Part shown: positions 15,310 through 21,891 of the stretch, one piece after another
Layout: each line of letters opens with the position of its first letter
Numbering within the stretch: position 1 is the stretch's first letter
Assembly (NCBI GenBank): GCA_964495145.1
Contig: CAZBUP010000018.1
Coordinates: 1-21,891 of the forward strand
Length of the DNA: 21,891 nucleotides
Direction of reading: 5' to 3'
From: UBA6120 sp964495145
GTDB taxonomy: Bacteria > Bacillota_I > Bacilli_A > RFN20 > CAG-826
The notes under the pieces: generated by a model
Seen by the model: only the letters and a program-made list of their open reading frames with translations
Databases searched by the model: none
Told to the model about the DNA's origin: nothing
Translations under genes and position numbers: made by a program

Positions 15310-16165
15310 ACAACCATTCATGAAGCGTCTCAGCGCTTGGTTCCGTCCTCAAAACGCCATTCCGGTCACCCATCAACCCTTGCCGGAAGATACCATTTTG
15401 CGTTTGGATCGCTTGACGATGCGTTTCGGCGGCCTCTATGCCGTCAACGACTTGTCGTTTGAAGTCAAACGCGGTGAGATATTCGGGTTGATTGGCCCGA
15501 ACGGGGCCGGGAAGACGACCGTCTTCAATTGCATCACCCAGTTCTATAAGCCGACTTCCGGTCACGCCTATTTCCGGGGATCGGACGGGAAAACCCTCCA
15601 TCTAAACGCCATCGCCGTCCACAATATCGTGCGGCACGGCATCATGCGCACGTTCCAAAACGTCGAGCTGGTTTGGGAATTGACCGTGCTTGAAAACCTC
15701 TTAGTCACCCACACGACCAAATACCGTCACATCATCGCCGGCAGTTTCCTGCACTTGCCGAAGTTGATGAAAGAAGACCAACTTCTCAAAGAGAAAGCCC
15801 GCGGCATCTTGGCTTTCTTGGGCTTGTCGCCTTATCAAGACATATCGCCTTACGGCCTTCCTTACGGCATTATCAAGAAAATCGAATTGGCGCGCACCCT
15901 GATGTGCGATCCGGAATTGATTATCCTCGACGAACCGGCGGCCGGACTCAATGATTTGGAAACCGAAGAATTGGCGGCCACCATCAAACGGATCCGCGAC
16001 GAATATCAGACGACTATCTTCCTGGTCGAGCATGATATGCCGCTGGTCATGGGCATTTGCGATACGGTCGGCGCGATTAATTTCGGCAAACTGATCGGTG
16101 TCGGCACGCCCAAGGAAATCCAAGCCAACGAAGCCGTTCGCCTTGCCTATTTGGGGACTGATTGA
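15302..16165 (+). CDS. livG: Liv-type ABC transporter ATP-binding protein (LivG family)
   Basis: A 287-residue ABC ATPase. Walker A GPNGAGKT is at 65-72, the Q-loop is in MRTFQN (115-120), Walker B LIILDE at 206-211 with PAAGLN, and the switch His is in VEHDM. The signature loop reads LPYGII (186-191) in place of the LivG-typical LSYGQQ; the Tyr-Gly core is kept. The first ~30 residues precede the usual LivG start; an internal ATG at 15320 is an alternative, but no good ribosome site separates them. It works with LivF as an ATPase heterodimer on LivHM. TGA stop, one base before the livF ATG. Confidence 0.93.
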   Translation: MNKQPFMKRLSAWFRPQNAIPVTHQPLPEDTILRLDRLTMRFGGLYAVNDLSFEVKRGEIFGLIGPNGAGKTTVFNCITQFYKPTSGHAYFRGSDGKTLHLNAIAVHNIVRHGIMRTFQNVELVWELTVLENLLVTHTTKYRHIIAGSFLHLPKLMKEDQLLKEKARGILAFLGLSPYQDISPYGLPYGIIKKIELARTLMCDPELIILDEPAAGLNDLETEELAATIKRIRDEYQTTIFLVEHDMPLVMGICDTVGAINFGKLIGVGTPKEIQANEAVRLAYLGTD

Positions 16166-16166
16166 T

Positions 16167-16952
16167 ATGGAAACCTTACTCGAATTACGGAAATTACAAG
16201 TCAAATACGGCCCTTTGACCGCCGTCAAAGGCGTCGACATGATCGTGCCTCGCGGCCAGATCGTCGCCATTTTGGGCGCGAACGGGGCCGGTAAATCGAC
16301 CATCATCAAGACGATCGGCGGTTTGAACAAAGTCAGCGCCGGGCAAATCTTTTTCGAGGATCGGCTTATCAGCAACCTGCCACCCTACCAAGTGGCTTCC
16401 TCAGGCATCATCACCTCGCCGGAAGGCCGCTTGATCTTCAAGGACTTGTCGGTTGAGGAGAATCTCCATGCCGGGGCCTATTCGCTTAAACGCAAAACGT
16501 TGCCCTCGGACCAACCTGGGGGAAAACCGACCGTGATGACCCGGTCGTCCCAAATTGCCGCCAACCTCAACCGCGTCTATGGTTATTTCCCGATTCTAAA
16601 GGAACGCCGGCGTCAGCGGGCCTCGACTTTGTCGGGTGGCGAACAGCAGATGCTGGCCATCGGCCGCGCCTTGATGGGGTCCCCGAAATTGCTTTTGTTG
16701 GACGAACCTTCGCTTGGCCTGGCCCCCTTGATCGTGAAGGCCATTTTCGAAATCATCGCCACGATCGCCAAAGAAGGAACCACGATTTTGATCGTGGAAC
16801 AAAATGCCTATCAAACGTTGAAAATTGCCGACTATGCCTATTTGATGGAACTCGGCAAGATCAAAGCCGAAGGGGAACCTAAGGTTTTGCTTCAAGACAA
16901 TGCGCTCATATCCGCCTATCTGGGCGGTTCTATAAAGGAGGTAAAAATATGA
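16167..16952 (+). CDS. livF: Liv-type ABC transporter ATP-binding protein (LivF family)
   Basis: A 261-residue ABC ATPase. Walker A GANGAGKS is at 37-44, PEGRLIF at 85-91 (the LivF PEGRxxF motif), signature LSGGEQQ at 155-161, Walker B LLLLDE at 175-180 with PSLGLAP, and VEQNA near the switch histidine position, Asn as usual for LivF. It is about 25 residues longer than typical LivF; the extra part lies near 108-133 (KRKTLPSDQPGGKP...), in the helical domain before the signature. The frame is open further upstream, but METLLELRKLQ at 16167 is the standard start. Its TGA overlaps the livK ATG. Confidence 0.92.
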   Translation: METLLELRKLQVKYGPLTAVKGVDMIVPRGQIVAILGANGAGKSTIIKTIGGLNKVSAGQIFFEDRLISNLPPYQVASSGIITSPEGRLIFKDLSVEENLHAGAYSLKRKTLPSDQPGGKPTVMTRSSQIAANLNRVYGYFPILKERRRQRASTLSGGEQQMLAIGRALMGSPKLLLLDEPSLGLAPLIVKAIFEIIATIAKEGTTILIVEQNAYQTLKIADYAYLMELGKIKAEGEPKVLLQDNALISAYLGGSIKEVKI

Positions 16953-18229
16953 GGAAATTTCGTTTGTTTTCGTTCGCAGCCCTGATGGCAGCCTCGCTCG
17001 TCGTCTCTGGTTGCGGACCAGCGCCTGAAGAGGTCGCCCAAGGCGTCACCGATACTACAATTAAGATCGGCAACGCGGCTACCGTTTCAGGAGCCTATGC
17101 CGCCGTTGGCATTCCATTCAACGCCGGCATCAAAACCCGTCTGATGGAAGCCAATGCCAACCCGGTCGGAGGCCGGACGATTGAATTCGTCACCTACGAT
17201 GACGGCGGACTGGCGAGCCAAGGCGCCCAAATGACGGAAAAACTAGTCGAAGACGATGAAATCTTTGCCCTGGTCGGCCACTTCGGCACCTGGACCGTGG
17301 GCCAAACCTTGCCCTACATCCGCGACATCGGCATCCCGATGGTCTACGCGGCTACGGGTATCAACAGTCTCTACTTCCGCGAATCCCCCGGCAACCCGAT
17401 CTTCGCCGTGCAACCGATTTACCGGACCGAAGGCCGCATCATGGTGGCCCGGGCCTTTAAGGAAGCCGACCTGTTCGACGTCGACAAGCTCGGCGTCATC
17501 TATACGACCGACGATGCCGGATACTCCATGCTGGTCGGCATCGATGAGCAAGTGGCTGAAATGGATCGAGCCGATGACATCGTCAAACAAGGCGTTGCCG
17601 CTGGATCCGACTATTCGTCAGCCGTCATTTCGTTAGTCAACGCCGATGTCGACGCCGTCATCGTGGCTACCAACCAAGTGTCGTTCTCCGGCATCGTCAA
17701 CTCGATGGCCGCCAACAACCTCTTGGTCCCGGTTCTGACTTCTTACGTCAGCGCCGCCCCGGGTTACATCCCGGCCGCCGCGGTCAATGCTGGCATTGAC
17801 GTCTACACCAACGCTTGGGTCGACATCCTGAGCGAATCCGGCGCCGCCGATTTCACGACCTTCTCGGCCGCGGTCCAAACCGCCATTACCGACGAAGTTC
17901 TAAGCGTCACCGAAGCTGCCTATGCGTTGCTCCCGGCCCTCGTGGCCTTCACCATCGCCGGCTATGTGGCCGCCGATGTGTTCGTGACCGGACTTGAACG
18001 CGTCGCCGCCAACGAAGACGTGCTCAACTGGGAAAACTATATCGCCGCGCTTGAAGAAGCCCCGGTCGAATTCCCGCTGGGCGGACCAGTCGATTTCACG
18101 GGCGGCAAACGCCTAGGTCTCGACTCCTTGTCGTTGCTCCACGCCGAATACGTCGCTGGCGACACGCCGACCGTCAATTTGGTCTTGGCGAAACCGCTGG
18201 AAACGCTTGACACTATCTTAGCGAAGTAA
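16949..18229 (+). CDS. livK: Liv-type ABC transporter substrate-binding lipoprotein (LivK family)
   Basis: A 426-residue extracellular binding protein. The signal peptide has basic MRKFR, a hydrophobic core and lipobox VSGC with Cys22 as the lipidation site, the substrate of Lgt. The mature protein is a type I periplasmic-binding fold (Peripla_BP_6): TTIKIGNAATVSGAYAAVG, GRTIEFVTYDDGG, VYAATGINSLYF, and DKLGVIYTTDDAGYSMLVG are characteristic. It captures the ligand outside the cell and hands it to LivHM; the ligand cannot be read from the sequence. AAAGGAGG at 16934-16941, 7 nt before the ATG, is the strongest ribosome site in the transporter part and fits the need for excess binding protein. 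A stable hairpin follows the gene. Confidence 0.93.
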   Translation: MRKFRLFSFAALMAASLVVSGCGPAPEEVAQGVTDTTIKIGNAATVSGAYAAVGIPFNAGIKTRLMEANANPVGGRTIEFVTYDDGGLASQGAQMTEKLVEDDEIFALVGHFGTWTVGQTLPYIRDIGIPMVYAATGINSLYFRESPGNPIFAVQPIYRTEGRIMVARAFKEADLFDVDKLGVIYTTDDAGYSMLVGIDEQVAEMDRADDIVKQGVAAGSDYSSAVISLVNADVDAVIVATNQVSFSGIVNSMAANNLLVPVLTSYVSAAPGYIPAAAVNAGIDVYTNAWVDILSESGAADFTTFSAAVQTAITDEVLSVTEAAYALLPALVAFTIAGYVAADVFVTGLERVAANEDVLNWENYIAALEEAPVEFPLGGPVDFTGGKRLGLDSLSLLHAEYVAGDTPTVNLVLAKPLETLDTILAK

Positions 18230-18250
18230 ACAGCATTACAATTTGATTGG

Positions 18251-18276
18251 GTGGGGGAGGGGCAACCCTCCCCCGC
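18251..18276 (+). other. GC-rich hairpin with GCAA tetraloop between livK and the CoA-transferase gene
   Basis: GGGGGAGGG (18253-18261), loop GCAA (18262-18265, a GNRA tetraloop), CCCTCCCCC (18266-18274): nine G-C or A-U pairs, extended by a G-U and a G-C. Only GCTTTC follows, no real U-tract, so it is more likely a 3' stabiliser of the livK message or a partial terminator than a full stop. The next ribosome site AGGAGG is at 18293-18298. Confidence 0.75.
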
Positions 18277-18303
18277 TTTCTAAACGAACCCCAGGAGGTT
18301 TCT

Positions 18304-19626
18304 ATGGATTACCGTTCGAAAATCATCACCGTCGCCCAGGCTTTAAAATTGGTTAAATCGGGCGATGTCATCGTCTCCGGCATGATGGCGGCCGAAGGAC
18401 GCGAATTCCTCAGCCATCTGCATGAAATCGATCCCGGCATCAACCATGTGACGGTCACCAATTGCCTACCGATCGTCGATGCCCAATTTTTCACCAATCC
18501 CGAGTACGCCGACCGCTTCTTGATCGACAGTTGGTTCTACTCCGGCTCGCTTCGCAAAGCCACCGCCAACGGGGCGGTTACCTATATTCCCAACAATCTG
18601 AGCCAAGCCGGTTCCCGGCGTCTCGATTACGTCAAACCGAACATTTATGTTGGCGCATCAACGATACCCGACCAGCACGGCTTCGTTTCGTTGTCGCTTT
18701 CAAACGTTTATGAAAAACGGACCTTAATGGCGGCCGACATCGTCATTTTGGAAATCAACCCGAACATGCCGCGCACGTTCGGGGACTTGGAAGTCCACGT
18801 CAGCGACGTCGATTACCTGATCGAAGTCGCCTACCCGGTCCCGGAATTGCCTGACGGCGAGATTACCGAAAAAGACCGGACCATCGGCGGGCACATCGCC
18901 GAATTGATCCATGACGGCGATTGCCTCCAGCTCGGCATCGGCGGCATTCCTAACGCCGTCGCGAACGCCTTGGTCGATAAAAAAGACCTCGGCGTCCATA
19001 CCGAAATGCTGACGACCGGTTTCATGAAGCTGTATCAAGCTGGGGCCATCTCCAATAAAAACAAGAAGCTGCATCCCGGCAAGATGGTGTGCTGTTTTGC
19101 CTTCGGGACCAAGCCGCTTTACGATTTCATCCATGACAACCCCGGGGTGATGATCCTCGACGGGGCCTACGTCAATAATCCCTACGTCATTTCCCAAAAC
19201 GATCACCAAGTCTCGATCAACTCGACGATCGAGGTCGATTTGACCGGCCAATGCTGTTCCGAATCGATCGGATCAAGGCATTTCTCGGGAACGGGCGGCC
19301 AGGTCGATACGGCCACCGGCGCCCAAATGTCGAAAGGCGGACGCTCCTTCATCGCCCTGTATTCGACCGCCCTTGTTAAAAACCCATTGACCGGCGAACG
19401 AGAAGAAGTATCGAAGATCGTGACCCAATTGAAACCGGGCGCCGCCGTCACCTTGTCGCGTAACGACGTCGACTACGTGGTGACCGAGTACGGGGCTGTC
19501 CGCCTACGCGGCAACGATCTGTACGAACGGGTCGAAAAACTGATTTCGATCGCCCACCCGAAATTCCGCGAACAGCTCTACCAAGAGGCGATCGCCTCCG
19601 GGATTTACCCGGCCAACCGGAGATAG
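18304..19626 (+). CDS. Acetyl-CoA hydrolase/CoA-transferase family protein
   Basis: A 440-residue family I CoA-transferase of the group that includes 4-hydroxybutyrate CoA-transferase, butyryl-CoA:acetate CoA-transferase (Cat) and acetyl-CoA hydrolase (Ach1). Motifs: GIGGIPNAVA at 211-220, the likely CoA-accepting Glu234 in VHTEM, SESIGSRHFSGTGGQVD, GAQMSKGGRS and a C-terminal VTEYGAVRLRG. It would activate a carboxylate by taking CoA from acetyl-CoA or another thioester, matching the transporter and thiolase in the same operon. The ATG at 18304 is chosen over an upstream in-frame start because AGGAGG is 5 nt before it and the upstream start would run through the hairpin. The hydrolase gene begins 3 nt after its stop. 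Transferase versus hydrolase, and the acid used, are not determined. Confidence 0.9.
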   Translation: MDYRSKIITVAQALKLVKSGDVIVSGMMAAEGREFLSHLHEIDPGINHVTVTNCLPIVDAQFFTNPEYADRFLIDSWFYSGSLRKATANGAVTYIPNNLSQAGSRRLDYVKPNIYVGASTIPDQHGFVSLSLSNVYEKRTLMAADIVILEINPNMPRTFGDLEVHVSDVDYLIEVAYPVPELPDGEITEKDRTIGGHIAELIHDGDCLQLGIGGIPNAVANALVDKKDLGVHTEMLTTGFMKLYQAGAISNKNKKLHPGKMVCCFAFGTKPLYDFIHDNPGVMILDGAYVNNPYVISQNDHQVSINSTIEVDLTGQCCSESIGSRHFSGTGGQVDTATGAQMSKGGRSFIALYSTALVKNPLTGEREEVSKIVTQLKPGAAVTLSRNDVDYVVTEYGAVRLRGNDLYERVEKLISIAHPKFREQLYQEAIASGIYPANRR

Positions 19627-19629
19627 GTT

Positions 19630-20451
19630 ATGGCATTTTTCGAATTCGAGGGACGTTCCGTTTATTACGAAACCCATGGGCAGGGGCCCTCGTTCGTCCT
19701 GCTGAACGGCATCATGATGTCGACGCGTTCCTGGCTCCCGTTTTTGGAGACCCTTTCAAGCGCCAACCAGGTCATCTTGGTCGATTTCCTCGATCAGGGC
19801 CAGTCGGCCCGCCTCGAGGGACAGGCTTACGACCAATCGATCCAAGTCCGCTTGTTGGTGGCTTTGCTTGACCATTTGAAGCTGCCCAAGGCTTCGTTTG
19901 CCGGCATCTCCTACGGCGGGGAAGTCGCCCTGCGCTTGGCGGTCGACGCCCCCGAGCGGGTGGAACGGCTCATCTTGCTGAATACGACGGCTTATACCTC
20001 GCCCCAGCTGCTGGACGTGGGCCGGGCTTGGAACAAAGCCGCGGCCACCGGCGACGGGCAAGCCTATTACTATACGACGATTCCGGTCATTTATTCGCCG
20101 AGTTTTTACGAACGGAAGCTCGATTGGATGCGGCGACGGGAAGCCATTTTGATCCCGGTCTTCTCCGATGCCCGTTTCACGAGCGCGATGATCCGGCTGA
20201 CCTTGTCGGCCGAGTCGCATGACGTGCGCGAGCGCCTGCATACTATTCAAGTACCGACGCTGATCGTCAGCAGCGACCAGGATTTCCTGACGCCGATCGC
20301 CGACCAAAAATATTTGGCCGCCCACATTCCGGGCGCCAGCCACGTCGTGATTCAAAACACCGGCCACGCCTCGATGTATGAGCAACCGGCCGTCTTTTTG
20401 ACGCTCTTGCTTGGTTTCGTCAATTTGAAAACGACTGAATTCACCATTTAA
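19630..20451 (+). CDS. Alpha/beta hydrolase, last gene of the operon
   Basis: A 273-residue alpha/beta-hydrolase. The N-terminal sheet reads GRSVYYETHGQGPSFVLLNG, where the oxyanion region is LNGIMM rather than HG. DFLDQGQSA is at 52-60, the nucleophile is Ser94 in GISYGG, the acid is Asp218 in SSDQDFLTP and the base is His246 in NTGHASMYEQP. No signal peptide. It could release CoA or an alcohol from an ester or thioester made or imported by this pathway, or hydrolyse the precursor of the imported acid; this is inference from position. GGAG at 19619-19622 is 7 nt before the ATG. It is only distantly similar in sequence to the hydrolase at 8630-9529. Confidence 0.87.
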   Translation: MAFFEFEGRSVYYETHGQGPSFVLLNGIMMSTRSWLPFLETLSSANQVILVDFLDQGQSARLEGQAYDQSIQVRLLVALLDHLKLPKASFAGISYGGEVALRLAVDAPERVERLILLNTTAYTSPQLLDVGRAWNKAAATGDGQAYYYTTIPVIYSPSFYERKLDWMRRREAILIPVFSDARFTSAMIRLTLSAESHDVRERLHTIQVPTLIVSSDQDFLTPIADQKYLAAHIPGASHVVIQNTGHASMYEQPAVFLTLLLGFVNLKTTEFTI

Positions 20452-20474
20452 AAAGCCCATTCGTCGCGCTTTTT
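20450..20474 (+). terminator. Weak terminator-like hairpin after the operon
   Basis: AAAAAGC (20450-20456) and GCTTTTT (20468-20474) pair over 7 bp with an 11-nt loop; five T end the stem. Only two G-C pairs, so termination may be incomplete. The left arm overlaps the stop codon. Confidence 0.45.
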
Positions 20475-20504
20475 CCATAATCGAGCGATTATTGTTCAAA
20501 TGTC

Positions 20505-20533
20505 TTGAATTGACGTTCGGTTTATGTTTTAAT
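20505..20533 (+). promoter_or_regulatory. Candidate rRNA promoter P1
   Basis: TTGAAT (20505-20510), 17-bp spacer, TTTAAT (20528-20533). About 280 bp upstream of the 16S gene. Transcription would begin near 20540, just before a GC-rich hairpin. This and the features up to 20814 fill the 363-bp gene-free stretch after the operon; no protein-coding gene is supported there. Confidence 0.6.
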
Positions 20534-20543
20534 TATCGACAGC

Positions 20544-20564
20544 GCGGCTCGGAAACCCGACCGC
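20544..20564 (+). other. GC-rich hairpin at the 5' end of the P1 rRNA leader
   Basis: GCGG, bulged C, TCGG (20544-20552), loop AAAC, CCGA CCGC (20557-20564): eight pairs, mostly G-C, starting a few bases after the predicted P1 start. No U-tract. Its role is unknown; it stands out in otherwise AT-rich leader DNA. Confidence 0.5.
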
Positions 20565-20638
20565 CATATGCGTCACTGTCAGCTAATCCATTGTCTTTAT
20601 ATTATATATAAGGATAGGGAAAAAGGGATTGAATCTTC

Positions 20639-20667
20639 TTGACTAGGTTCCTTAGCGATGGTATCAT
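20639..20667 (+). promoter_or_regulatory. Strong rRNA promoter P2
   Basis: TTGACT (20639-20644; 5 of 6), 17-bp spacer ending in TGG (extended -10 signal), TATCAT (20662-20667; 5 of 6). An AT-rich stretch TTTATATTATATATA upstream (20595-20609) could act as an UP element. Predicted start near 20674. Best promoter match in the window. Confidence 0.78.
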
Positions 20668-20673
20668 ATTCAA

Positions 20674-20718
20674 GCATACGCAAAAGGCATGGCCTTTTTT
20701 TACGAGAGTAACGTATGC
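20674..20718 (+). other. Nested hairpins with terminator-like core in the rRNA leader
   Basis: Inner stem AAAAGGC (20682-20688), loop ATG, GCCTTTT (20692-20698), with T7 running to 20701, has the form of an intrinsic terminator. It is enclosed by an outer stem GCATACG (20674-20680) / CGTATGC (20712-20718). The outer stem's left arm is at the predicted first bases of the P2 transcript. It may be an attenuator that rRNA antitermination must pass, or a leader-processing structure. Confidence 0.55.
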
Positions 20719-20721
20719 AAC

Positions 20722-20736
20722 TGATCTTTGAAAACT
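20722..20736 (+). promoter_or_regulatory. boxA antitermination site of the rRNA leader
   Basis: TGATCTTTGAAAACT closely resembles the boxA region of Firmicutes rRNA leaders (TGTTCTTTGAAAACT), which binds NusB-NusE to prevent premature termination. It lies about 80 nt before the 16S gene and directly after the terminator-like hairpin. Confidence 0.8.
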
Positions 20737-20814
20737 AAGCAGTACAATACAAACACAAACGTCAATTTTTTTGATTAAAAACAAAACCAGATAATTATTG
20801 AACTAGGAATATAA

Positions 20815-21891
<1,077 letters not shown>

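Noticed and set aside
14503..15321. 272-residue minus-strand frame opposite livM, with a similar long one at 15701-16375 opposite livG/livF
   Set aside because: Asp/Gln/His-rich translation without any motif; it is the mirror of clearly conserved membrane and ATPase genes with C-rich third positions, which keep the opposite strand free of stops.
19756..20499. 247-residue minus-strand frame opposite the last alpha/beta hydrolase
   Set aside because: The plus strand has the complete hydrolase triad and correct spacing; the minus frame shows no recognisable domain.

Overview
The window looks like chromosomal DNA from a bacterium of the Bacilli/Mollicutes (Tenericutes) branch, with balanced to high GC. 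Three things point there. The partial 16S rRNA has the Mollicutes/Erysipelotrichia-like 'TTTTCGGCAATGGGGG' and 'GACGGGACCCCGCACAAGC' stretches. The rRNA leader has a Firmicutes-type boxA. The gene order hprK?-lgt-ppaX ... trxB-rapZ-whiA ... gap-pgk-tpiA is a compacted version of the Bacillus subtilis order. TGA is a normal stop here (trxB, whiA, livG, livF and others), so the UGA=Trp code of Mycoplasma is not used. The exact lineage is inference; I could not run a tree.

Region 1 (1-4643) is a tightly packed core run: lgt (open at the left edge, with an N-terminal extension), a PpaX-type HAD phosphatase, an atypical TrxB-like flavoprotein, rapZ, whiA and a small XRE regulator. The glmR/yvcK gene usually found between rapZ and whiA is absent; the two genes overlap. 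Region 2 (4687-7856) is the lower-glycolysis set gap-pgk-tpiA. It has a palindrome lying across the gap -10 box, a hairpin between gap and pgk, and a terminator after tpiA. Region 3 (7881-9564) holds two single genes, a Bax inhibitor-1 family membrane protein and an alpha/beta hydrolase, each followed by a clear terminator.

Region 4 (9563-20451) is the most distinctive part. A divergent TetR regulator faces a roughly 10 kb operon across a 183-bp intergenic region containing a 24-bp palindrome. The operon encodes a thiolase, an SDR dehydrogenase, an unusual KAS III-like enzyme, a complete Liv-type ABC transporter (two permeases, two ATPases, lipoprotein binding protein), an acetyl-CoA hydrolase/CoA-transferase family protein and an alpha/beta hydrolase. 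Genes overlap or nearly touch, except for a 74-bp gap with a very stable hairpin before the CoA-transferase. The set suggests uptake of a small organic acid, CoA activation, oxidation and thiolytic cleavage, or the reverse. The substrate is unknown.

Region 5 (20452-21891) is the start of an rRNA operon: two predicted promoters, structured leader RNA, boxA, and the first ~1,077 nt of 16S rRNA. I saw no mobile element, CRISPR array or tRNA. All boundaries, promoters and folds are by eye, without computation.
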